Positions 57,599 through 64,000 of a DNA stretch of 64,000 nt are shown piece by piece. Both the position numbers and the translations under genes were made by a program. The notes under the pieces were generated by a model that saw only the letters and a program-made list of their open reading frames with translations, was not told the DNA's origin and ran no database searches. Source of the DNA: Feifania hominis (GTDB lineage: Bacteria > Bacillota > Clostridia > Oscillospirales > Feifaniaceae); NCBI RefSeq assembly GCF_014384765.1, contig NZ_JACRSP010000003.1:310001-374000 (forward strand), written 5' to 3'. The stretch's first letter is position 1, and every line of letters starts with the position of its first letter.

Positions 57599-58212
57599 AG
57601 CGTTAAAAGCTCCCGCGCGGCCGCCTCGACGTCGGGCTGCGCGACGATGGCCGAGACCACGGCGGCCCCGTCGGCGCCCATGCGGCGATACTGCGCGATG
57701 TTTGAGGCGTTGACGCCGCCGATCACAACGAGGGGGATGTGTACCGCGCGGCGGATCTCTTCGAACTGTTCGGGGGTCACGAGGGCGGCGTCGGTCTTGG
57801 TGGCGGTGGCGTTCATGGCCCCAATGCCGAGGTAGTCGGCTCCGTCGCGCTCGGCCTCGATGGCCTGTTCGAGCGTCGAGGCTGAGACGCCGACGATGCA
57901 GTCCTCCCCCACGAGGGCGCGCACAGCCCGGCAGGGCAGGTCGCCCTGGCCGACGTGGACCCCCGCGGCGCCGACGGCGAGGGCGATGTCCACCCGGTCG
58001 TTGACGATGAGCGGCACGCCGAAGCGGTCGGTGATGGCTCTGACCCGCAGGCCGAGCTCATAGAACTCGCGGCTCGAGCAGTCTTTCTCACGCAGCTGCA
58101 CCACGCTCGCGCCGCCGAGCAGGGCGAGCTCGACGCTCTGCTCAATGGTGGGGCTGGTCATCAGCCCACGGTCGGTGCACAGGTAGAGCGAGTAGTCAAT
58201 GCTCTTCTTCAT
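57586..58212 (-). CDS. thiE: Thiamine-phosphate synthase ThiE
   Basis: 208-aa TIM-barrel enzyme joining HMP-PP and thiazole phosphate to thiamine phosphate. YSLYLCTDRGLM, VVQLREKDCSSREFYE, VPLIVNDRVDIALAVGAAGVHVGQGD and VVIGGVNASNIAQ are the family's active-site segments. ATG at 58212, overlapping thiM by 17 nt. Confidence 0.97.
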   Translation of the reverse strand: MKKSIDYSLYLCTDRGLMTSPTIEQSVELALLGGASVVQLREKDCSSREFYELGLRVRAITDRFGVPLIVNDRVDIALAVGAAGVHVGQGDLPCRAVRALVGEDCIVGVSASTLEQAIEAERDGADYLGIGAMNATATKTDAALVTPEQFEEIRRAVHIPLVVIGGVNASNIAQYRRMGADGAAVVSAIVAQPDVEAAARELLTLWRG

Positions 58213-58999
58213 AGGTGATTCGGCCTCTCTTTTCGATGGTTTCATCGGTGATTTTGCTCAGTGCGTCGAGGATGCCGATGTGGAAGCTCCCCGTCCCCGC
58301 GCCGCCGTGCCGCTCGAGCGAGAGCTCGCCCGCAATGCCCATGGAGGCGACGGCCGCCACAACGGCGGGCAGAACGTCGCGGTTTGCCCCCACATAGGCG
58401 CCGATCACGCCGGAGAGCATGCAGCCCGTACCGGTGACCCGGCTCATTTCGGGCACGCCGTTTTCCACACGCGCGACCCGCGCGCCGTCGGTGATGACGT
58501 CGACCGCGCCGGTGACGGCCACGACACAGCCATACCGCCGGGCCGCCGCCCTGGCGACGGACACGGCATCGTTGCCGCTGTCGGCCTCGCTGCTGTCGAC
58601 GCCGCGCGTGGAGACCGAGAGCCCCGCGAGATGGGAGATCTCGGAGAGGTTGCCGCGGATGGCGGCGAAGCGCACCGCCTCGAGCAGCCGCCGCACCGCG
58701 TCGTTTCGCAGCGCCGACGCGCCCGCGCCGACCGGGTCGAGCACAACGGGCACGCCCTTGGCGTTTGCCGCAGCGCCCGCGCTGAGCATGGAGGCGACGG
58801 TGCGCGCGTTCAGTGTGCCGATGTTGATGACAAGGGCGCTGCTGACCGCGGCGATGTCCGCGGCCTCGGCGATGTCGTCGGCCATGATGGGTGACCCGCC
58901 GCAGGCGAGTATGGCGTTTGCCACGTCGTTGACGGTCACATAATTTGTGATGCAGTGTACCAGCGGCACCTGCGCGCGGAGTGTTTGATTTTCTCTCAC
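58196..58999 (-). CDS. thiM: Hydroxyethylthiazole kinase ThiM
   Basis: 267-aa ribokinase-like salvage kinase phosphorylating the thiazole alcohol. VPLVHCITNYVTVNDVANAILACGGSPIMADD is the family opening; VVLDPVGAGAS and the catalytic-base region SRVTGTGCMLS follow. The start overlaps tenA's end (58996) by 4 nt. Confidence 0.97.
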   Translation of the reverse strand: MRENQTLRAQVPLVHCITNYVTVNDVANAILACGGSPIMADDIAEAADIAAVSSALVINIGTLNARTVASMLSAGAAANAKGVPVVLDPVGAGASALRNDAVRRLLEAVRFAAIRGNLSEISHLAGLSVSTRGVDSSEADSGNDAVSVARAAARRYGCVVAVTGAVDVITDGARVARVENGVPEMSRVTGTGCMLSGVIGAYVGANRDVLPAVVAAVASMGIAGELSLERHGGAGTGSFHIGILDALSKITDETIEKRGRITYEEEH

Positions 59000-59652
59000 T
59001 GTTTTCCACCTGCCATTTCCCAGAAGTAGAGTTCGTGCGCGCTCGCGGTGCGAAAGAGCTCAGTCAGACGCTGCCGGCGCGCCTCGTCGAGGTCTGCGCA
59101 GACCTCGTTGCAGTAGCTGGTCCAGGCGGCGCAGCTCTGCCGGTAGCCCTCGCTCGTGTAGTCGCGAACGAGCGGGCCGTAGTAGCTGTCGAGAACCGCC
59201 GGATACCGCTCGAGAAGCGAGCAAAACACATGGTAGTAGCCGAGCATGCAGGGCATGACGGCCATGAGGATCTCGGGGATGGGCTCGCTCTTTGCCGTAT
59301 CGAGCAGAAAGCTCGTGTAGGCGGCGCAGGCGGGCTTTTTCTCCCTGTGCTCCACGTCGTCGTCGGTCAGACCGCAGTCTCGCAGATAGCACAGGCGCGT
59401 GGCGTTCTCACTGTCACTGACAAAGCCGAGAACCGAGTAGAAGACCTGCATCTCGCGCAGGGAGCGGCTCTTGAAGATGCCCATGGCAAAGGCCTTGAGA
59501 TAGTCGCGCAGGTAGATGCTGTCCTGCACGATGTAGTCGTAGAACTGTTCGCGCTCGAGCGTGTCGCGGCCCATCCGCTCGAGAAAGGGGGTGCGTTCCG
59601 CCGCCACCCAGAGGGGCATGGAGTCGGCGATTACACGGTCCATAAAAGTCAC
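58996..59652 (-). CDS. tenA: Thiaminase II / aminopyrimidine aminohydrolase TenA
   Basis: 218-aa all-helical TenA. Catalytic Cys lies in a YTSFLLDTA...PCMLGYYHV environment, with the conserved EREQFYDYIVQDSIYL helix. TenA recovers HMP from degraded thiamine. GTG start at 59652: GGGAGG lies 6 nt upstream and GTGA overlaps the thiD stop; the ATG 9 nt later is less well placed. Confidence 0.94.
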   Translation of the reverse strand: MTFMDRVIADSMPLWVAAERTPFLERMGRDTLEREQFYDYIVQDSIYLRDYLKAFAMGIFKSRSLREMQVFYSVLGFVSDSENATRLCYLRDCGLTDDDVEHREKKPACAAYTSFLLDTAKSEPIPEILMAVMPCMLGYYHVFCSLLERYPAVLDSYYGPLVRDYTSEGYRQSCAAWTSYCNEVCADLDEARRQRLTELFRTASAHELYFWEMAGGKQ

Positions 59653-60452
59653 AATGTTCCTCCCTGCTGTGAATAAAAACGGTAAAAGTGATGGGTGGGG
59701 CCGCATCCGCGGCCGATGTCGAGCGCGTGCTCGATGGCGCCGGTGACATACTCTTTCGCCCTTTCGACGGCGCCGGGCAGACTCTCGCCGAGCGCAAGGT
59801 AGGAGGCGATGGCGCTCGAGAGTGTGCAGCCTGTGCCATGGGTGTTTTTGGTGTCAATCCGGCGGCGGACATAGGGGTAAAACGCGCTGCCGTCGTAGAG
59901 GATGTCCTCGGCGTCGCCGATGTAGTGGCCGCCCTTGATGAGCACGGCGCGCGCGCCGAGCCCGGCGATGCGCCGGGCCGCTGTCTTCATGTCGTCGACG
60001 GTTTTGATCGGCATCCCCGCGATCTTTTCGGCCTCGGGGATGTTGGGGGTGAGCAGCGTCGCGAGCGGAATGACGGTGTCGATGAGTGTGCCGATGGACG
60101 ACTCCTGCATGAGCGGACAGCCGTTTTTCGCGTACATGACCGGGTCGATGACGATGTGGCGCGGGCGGTACTGGCGCAGCTTCTCGGCCACCGCCGCCAT
60201 GCAGGCGGGAGTGGAGAGCATGCCGACCTTGACCGCGTCGACCTCGATGTCCTCGAATACGGCGTCGATCTGATCGGCGATGAGCTTCGGCGAGACATCC
60301 TCGATGGAGATGACGCGGCTGGTGTTCTCGGCCACGACCGAGACGATGACGCTCATGCCGAACACGCCGATGGCCGACATGGTCTTGATGTCGGCCTGGA
60401 TTCCCGCGCCGCCGCTGCAGTCGCTGCCTGCAATGCTGAGTGCTGTTTTCAT
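59649..60452 (-). CDS. thiD: HMP/HMP-phosphate kinase ThiD
   Basis: 267-aa ribokinase-fold enzyme phosphorylating HMP twice. ALSIAGSDCSGGAGIQADIKTM is the family opening, DPVMYAKNG and NTHGTGCTLSSAIA (anion hole and catalytic Asp region) follow. First gene of the salvage operon. The order thiD-tenA-thiM-thiE-HAD contains no thiC, thiG or thiH, so this operon serves salvage rather than complete synthesis. Confidence 0.97.
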   Translation of the reverse strand: MKTALSIAGSDCSGGAGIQADIKTMSAIGVFGMSVIVSVVAENTSRVISIEDVSPKLIADQIDAVFEDIEVDAVKVGMLSTPACMAAVAEKLRQYRPRHIVIDPVMYAKNGCPLMQESSIGTLIDTVIPLATLLTPNIPEAEKIAGMPIKTVDDMKTAARRIAGLGARAVLIKGGHYIGDAEDILYDGSAFYPYVRRRIDTKNTHGTGCTLSSAIASYLALGESLPGAVERAKEYVTGAIEHALDIGRGCGPTHHFYRFYSQQGGTL

Positions 60453-60512
60453 ACAATTCCTCCCCTTGTTGCTGCGGGGAGACGTTGAATCCGGCCGGCG
60501 CACTCAAAAAAA

Positions 60513-60544
60513 GAGATACCCGCCGCGGGAGCAGCGGGTATCTC
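60513..60544 (-). terminator. Riboswitch-controlled terminator before thiD
   Basis: On the minus strand GAGATACCCGC and GCGGGTATCTC (60544-60534 and 60523-60513) close a 10-nt loop, followed by TTTTTTTT. Lying between the TPP aptamer and thiD, it is the expression platform. Confidence 0.9.
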
Positions 60545-60565
60545 AAAAAGAGTCCACAGAAAAAT

Positions 60566-60645
60566 GCTCCCTACGATGGTGTTAACCAACAGGTTCAAAG
60601 GGTCAGGTTTTACCTTCTCAACTCAGACGAGTTCCCCCGCAGCTA
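60566..60645 (-). ncRNA. TPP riboswitch (THI element)
   Basis: The minus strand shows the conserved TPP aptamer parts: GGGGGAACTC...CTGAG..TGAGA, then ACCCTTTGAACCTG and finally the closing CGTAGGGAG (60575-60567). Binding of thiamine pyrophosphate should favour the downstream terminator and shut off the salvage operon. Confidence 0.96.
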
Positions 60646-60658
60646 TTCGGTTTTTGTC

Positions 60659-60687
60659 AGGATAGCACGTTTTGCCCGCGCTGTCAA
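60659..60687 (-). promoter_or_regulatory. Promoter of the thiamine operon
   Basis: Minus strand: consensus -35 TTGACA (60687-60682), 17-bp spacer, -10 TATCCT (60664-60659). The stop codon of the upstream peptidase gene (60684-60686) is inside the -35 box. Confidence 0.85.
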
Positions 60688-61793
60688 ATCGGCTTTTTCA
60701 GCAGCGCAAGCGCCAGACGCGCGCAGTTGCCCAGATTCTCGACAGTGAGCCGCTCGTCGGTGGTGTGGACCCGATCCATCCCGGTGCCGACGACCACGGC
60801 GTGCACGCCGTTTAAATTCATGTTGTTCGCGTCGCTGCCGCCGCCGGTCGAGGCCGTGAACGGCGTGACGCCGATGGACTCGAGCGCTGTGCGCACCTGC
60901 ACGACGAGCGGGTCGCTGTCGGCAAAGCAGTAGGGGCCGTAGGCCTTGATGAGCTCGCAGTCGAGCGTGGCGCCGTGGCGCTCGCAGGCCTCTCTCAGGC
61001 AGGCGACCATGTGCTCACCCTGGGCGTCGAGCTTCGCCTCGTTCTGGCTGCGCGCCTCGGCCGAGAGCGTGGCGAGGTCGCACACGATGTTGTCCGCTCC
61101 CTCGGCGCGCAGCGAGCCGATGTTGGCGGTGGTCTCCCCGTCGAGACGGCCCAGGCGCATGCGGCTGACGGCGTCGGCCGCCACTGCGATGGCCGAGACG
61201 CCCTGCTCGGGGCAGATGCCCGCATGGGCCTTTTTGCCGTGGATGGAGGCCTTGATGTTCAGGTGGCCCGGGGCGCTGACGATGATCTTGCCCACGTCGC
61301 CGCTGCTGTCGAAGACGACGGCGCGCTTCGCCGCGAGGCGGCTGTAGTCGAGGTGTTTGGAGCCGAGCAGCCCGCGCTCCTCCATGACGGTGAAGACGAG
61401 CTCGGCCGGGCGGTGGGGCAGCTTCTGCTCGCGCAGGACGCGCAGCGCCTCCAGAATGGCGCAGACGCCCGACTTGTCGTCGCCGCCGAGAATGGTCTCG
61501 CCGCGGCTTGTGATGACGCCGTCTTCGACGACCGGCTCAATGCCGACGCCCGGCGTCACCGTGTCGATGTGGGCGCTGAGAATCAGCGGCTCAAGGGAGC
61601 TGTCGCCCTCGAGAAAGGCGTAGAGGTTGCCGGTGTTCGAGCCGACCGCCGGGCCCGCGCCGTCGGTCTCAACGCGCAGGCCGAGCGCCTCGAGATCGGC
61701 GCGCAGCCGCTCGGCGACCGCCTTTTCGTTTCCGGACTCGCTGTCGATTTTCACATAGTCGAGAAAGCTCTCGAGCAGTCTCTTTTCGTTCAT
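60684..61793 (-). CDS. M20-family metallopeptidase (PepT-like)
   Basis: 369-aa zinc aminopeptidase. Metal ligands: SAHIDTV, ILGGDDKSG, MEERGLLGSKHLD; the dimerisation domain holds NIKASIHGKKAHAG and the C-terminus GGGSDANNMNLNG. This matches the tripeptidase T/YgeY side of M20. I start at the second ATG (61793), 8 nt after GGGAAG. Downstream partner of an AbgT-type transporter (34-nt gap), so it probably hydrolyses the imported peptide or acyl-amino acid. Confidence 0.93.
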   Translation of the reverse strand: MNEKRLLESFLDYVKIDSESGNEKAVAERLRADLEALGLRVETDGAGPAVGSNTGNLYAFLEGDSSLEPLILSAHIDTVTPGVGIEPVVEDGVITSRGETILGGDDKSGVCAILEALRVLREQKLPHRPAELVFTVMEERGLLGSKHLDYSRLAAKRAVVFDSSGDVGKIIVSAPGHLNIKASIHGKKAHAGICPEQGVSAIAVAADAVSRMRLGRLDGETTANIGSLRAEGADNIVCDLATLSAEARSQNEAKLDAQGEHMVACLREACERHGATLDCELIKAYGPYCFADSDPLVVQVRTALESIGVTPFTASTGGGSDANNMNLNGVHAVVVGTGMDRVHTTDERLTVENLGNCARLALALLKKPI

Positions 61794-61827
61794 GTCATAC
61801 ACTTCCCGTCGTTTGTATTCGGTCGGA

Positions 61828-63390
61828 TCAGCCGAGCAGGAGATTCGCGCCCGGGCCGAGAGGCAGGCCGAGCAGCATCCACACCACCAGCAGCGCCGAC
61901 CAGCCCACCAGGAAGAAGAGCGTGTAGGGCACCATGGTCGAGATGATGGTGCCGATGCCCGAGCGCTCGTCGTACTTCTTGGCGAAGACCACGATCATCG
62001 CAAAGTAGCTCATCAGCGGCGTGATGAGATTTGTGCAGGAGTCGCCGATGCGGTAGGCGACCTGGGTCAGCTCGGGCGAGTAGCCGAGCAGCATGAACAT
62101 GGGCACGAAGACCGGCGCGAGAATGGTCCACTTGGCCGAGGCCGAGCCCATGAGCAGATTGACAAGGGCTGAGAAGATGATGAAGAGCACCATGAGCACG
62201 GGCCCCGAGACACCGGAGGCACGAAGCGCCTCGGCGCCATTGAGCGCGAGGATGGTGCCGAGCTTGCTGTAGGCGAAGAAGCTGACAAACTGGGCGGCGA
62301 CGAAGACCAGCGCGATGTAGCTGCCCATGGTGTTCATGTTTTTCGAGAGCTGGTTGCACACGTCCTTTTCTCCCTTGTAGACGCCCGCGACCCGGCCGTA
62401 GACCACCGAGGGCACGAAGAACACAAGCGTGATCAGCGGGATGAGGCCGCCGATCAGCGGCGACTTGTCGATGAGACTGCCCGTCTCGGGGTTGCGGAAG
62501 ATGGAGTTTGACGGGATGCACAGCGCGACCAGCGCCACGACGAGCACGAGCAGCGTCCAGTTCGCGGCGCGAAGCGCCCGGCGCTCCTGCGCGGTGACGG
62601 CCGACGCGTCCATGCCGTGGTCCATCGAGCCGGTGTAGGCGCCCAGGCGCGGCTCGACGATCTTGTCGGTGACGATGGTGCCGAGCAGCACGATCAAAAA
62701 GGTCGACACGAACATGAAGTAGAGGTTGTCGGTGGCGCGCACCTCATAGAGCGGGTCGACGAGCTTTGCCGCCTCTGTGCTGATGCCGGCGAGCATGGGG
62801 TCGAGCGTGCCGATCATGAGATTGGCGGAAAAACCGCCCGACACGCCGGCAAAGGCGGCCGCGAGGCCCGCCATCGGGTGGCGGCCATAGGCCATGAACA
62901 CCAGCGCCCCGATGGGGATGAGCACGACATAGCCGATGTCGGAGGCGATGTTGGACATGACGCCGAGAAAGACGATCATGGGGGTGACGATGAACTTCGG
63001 CGTGACCGACACCGCCCGGCGCAGCAGGGCCGAGAGATAGCCGCTGCCCTCGGCGCAGCCGACGCCGAGCATGGTCACGAGCACCACGCCGAGCGGCGCG
63101 AAGCTGGTGAAGTTGTTGACCATCTGGGTGAGCATGTACACAATGCCGTCGCGCGAGAGCAGACTCACCGCGTGGATGGTCTGCTCCTCGAGCTGCATGG
63201 TCGAGGTGTTGATGATCTCGCCCGTCGCGCTCACGCCGAACGCCTCGCAGACGGCTGAGATCACCACCACCGCCAGCGCGAACAGCGCGAAGAGGGTGAT
63301 CGGATGGGGAAGCCTGTTGCCGACGGTCTCAATGCCGTTTAAAAACCGGCTGAACAGGGAGGGCTTTTTGCTCTTTGCGTTTGGATTCAT
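61828..63390 (-). CDS. AbgT-family transporter
   Basis: 520-aa secondary transporter with about 12 helices. AbgT features: GIETVGNRLPHPITLFALFAL, MSNIASDIGYVVLIPIGA, GGFSANLMIGTLDPMLAG and FAAGSASAKW-like LLMGSASAKWTILAPVFVPM. Known members take up p-aminobenzoyl-glutamate or export sulfonamides. With the M20 peptidase beside it, the pair resembles abgT-abgA/B uptake and cleavage of acylated glutamate. ATG at 63390 with GGAGGTGCC. Confidence 0.92.
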   Translation of the reverse strand: MNPNAKSKKPSLFSRFLNGIETVGNRLPHPITLFALFALAVVVISAVCEAFGVSATGEIINTSTMQLEEQTIHAVSLLSRDGIVYMLTQMVNNFTSFAPLGVVLVTMLGVGCAEGSGYLSALLRRAVSVTPKFIVTPMIVFLGVMSNIASDIGYVVLIPIGALVFMAYGRHPMAGLAAAFAGVSGGFSANLMIGTLDPMLAGISTEAAKLVDPLYEVRATDNLYFMFVSTFLIVLLGTIVTDKIVEPRLGAYTGSMDHGMDASAVTAQERRALRAANWTLLVLVVALVALCIPSNSIFRNPETGSLIDKSPLIGGLIPLITLVFFVPSVVYGRVAGVYKGEKDVCNQLSKNMNTMGSYIALVFVAAQFVSFFAYSKLGTILALNGAEALRASGVSGPVLMVLFIIFSALVNLLMGSASAKWTILAPVFVPMFMLLGYSPELTQVAYRIGDSCTNLITPLMSYFAMIVVFAKKYDERSGIGTIISTMVPYTLFFLVGWSALLVVWMLLGLPLGPGANLLLG

Positions 63391-63447
63391 AGGGCACCTC
63401 CGGTTGTTGTAGTGCGAGTAGAGACGTCTGTCCCCAAGCGCACAAAC

Positions 63448-63477
63448 AGTATATCCGCTCTGGTAAATTCTTGTCAA
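63448..63477 (-). promoter_or_regulatory. Promoter of the AbgT-peptidase operon
   Basis: Minus strand: -35 TTGACA (63477-63472), 18-bp spacer, -10 TATACT (63453-63448). Confidence 0.8.
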
Positions 63478-63567
63478 TGCCCGCGGCGTCTTTCAGTATT
63501 GACCGGCGGGCGGGAAATCATACGCAGGCGAAAGTGGACCGCGCAAGTACAAATTTTGAATTGCGCA

Positions 63568-63595
63568 TTGAATTTTTTGAAAAACAGGCTATACT
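63568..63595 (+). promoter_or_regulatory. Rubredoxin promoter
   Basis: -35 TTGAAT (63568-63573), 16-bp spacer, -10 TATACT (63590-63595). Confidence 0.65.
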
Positions 63596-63672
63596 GGAGA
63601 TGGGAGAAACCGCCGTATCTTTTTGGGCGGCGGGCATATAATAATGTCAAATTGTGTAAAGGAGAATCAGCT

Positions 63673-63834
63673 ATGAAGAAATATGTCTGTACGGTATGCG
63701 GCTATGTCTACGATCCCGAGGCGGGCGATGACGCGGCGGGAATCGCCGCAGGAACCTCGTTTGACGCTCTGCCGGAGGACTGGGTCTGCCCGCTGTGCGG
63801 CGTGGGCAAGGATCTCTTTGAAGCGCAGGAGTAA
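63673..63834 (+). CDS. Rubredoxin
   Basis: 53-aa iron protein with the two knuckles CTVCGYVYDP and CPLCGVGKD that hold one Fe(Cys)4. It carries single electrons in anaerobes, often to oxygen- or peroxide-reducing enzymes. It starts MKKYVCTVCG at the ATG at 63673 with AAAGGAG. Stands alone and is closed by a terminator. Confidence 0.98.
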   Translation: MKKYVCTVCGYVYDPEAGDDAAGIAAGTSFDALPEDWVCPLCGVGKDLFEAQE

Positions 63835-63853
63835 GACGGCCAGCACAGGGTGT

Positions 63854-63885
63854 GGGGACGGACTTTTTAAAGTCTGTCCCCTTTT
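63854..63885 (+). terminator. Rubredoxin terminator
   Basis: GGGGACGGACTTT (63854-63866) pairs with AAAGTCTGTCCCC (63869-63881, one G-U pair), followed by TTTTC. Confidence 0.85.
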
Positions 63886-63984
63886 CATTTGGGCGGATTT
63901 ATAGTATGATAATGAAGTTGAAATATGCCCTCAAAGGGAGGGCAGACTCAGCGTTTGTTCCAGTTGAATATGAGGGAGAGCCAC

Positions 63985-64000
63985 ATGATTGAACTCTACA
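63985..64000 (+). CDS. Start of a further gene, cut by the window end
   Basis: ATG at 63985 preceded by GAGGGAGAG at correct spacing; only MIELY is visible. A possible -10 (TATGAT, 63905-63910) and a small hairpin, GCCCTC-AAAGG-GAGGGC (63927-63943), lie upstream. No function can be assigned. Confidence 0.5.

Overview
The window reads as the chromosome of a GC-rich, endospore-forming, anaerobic Firmicute of the Clostridia (an Oscillospirales- or Christensenellales-like genome is my guess). The reasons are spore genes (SpoVB-like flippase, YabP, YabQ), type III glutamine synthetase, HemZ, GroESL under CIRCE, long-form HPF, a purine operon starting with class I PurE, a lone rubredoxin and no respiratory genes. 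Extended -10/-35 promoters with 16-18 bp spacing and hairpin-T terminators are easy to see. No rRNA, tRNA, CRISPR array, transposase or phage gene was found.

Layout. 1-5.1 kb: phosphate uptake operon (pstC end, pstA, pstB, phoU) followed by its PhoB/PhoR-type two-component pair. 5.1-8.9 kb: a DUF3810-type membrane protein and a polar amino-acid ABC importer (binding lipoprotein, permease, ATPase). 8.9-10.8 kb, minus strand: an ECF sigma factor, its zinc-finger anti-sigma factor and a YfjL-like protein, with a candidate autoregulatory ECF promoter. 10.9-13.8 kb: an unusual six-unit, 31-bp tandem array in front of an unrecognised conserved protein, then a TepA/ClpP-like gene and an Lrp regulator. 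13.9-16 kb: groESL with two overlapping CIRCE operators. 16-24 kb: a divergent XRE regulator pair sharing twin operators, an rRNA methyltransferase, HU, MazG, SpoVB-like flippase, glutamine synthetase III and MTA/SAH nucleosidase. 24.2-32.1 kb, minus strand: recJ-rel-dtd-MBL-hemZ-nucleoside kinase.

32.1-36 kb is an AT-richer accessory islet: a duplicated membrane-protein transcription unit, an orphan 417-aa protein, two XRE regulators and an AbrB-like protein. 36-38 kb: rqcP-yabP-yabQ-divIC-yabR, the second half of the Bacillus spoVB-to-yabR cluster. 38.2-41 kb: amidohydrolase, a fumarase alpha subunit without its beta partner, and HPF. 41-48.4 kb: purECFMNHD, preceded by a candidate leader peptide plus terminator. 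48.4-50.5 kb: a repeat-rich intergenic stretch, two small membrane proteins (one with ten EEP repeats) and a ROK glucokinase. 50.5-56.7 kb: XRE regulator, MtaB, a His15-less HPr, Na/Pi symporter, D-Ala-D-Ala carboxypeptidase and a small P-loop protein. 56.9-60.7 kb, minus strand: thiamine salvage operon thiD-tenA-thiM-thiE-HAD under a TPP riboswitch. 60.7-64 kb: M20 peptidase, AbgT-family transporter (together suggesting uptake and hydrolysis of small peptides or acylated amino acids), rubredoxin and the start of one more gene.

The signals I would follow first are the 31-bp micro-ORF/hairpin array at 10943-11125, the putative purE leader peptide attenuator at 41056-41260, and the duplicated units of the 32-36 kb islet.
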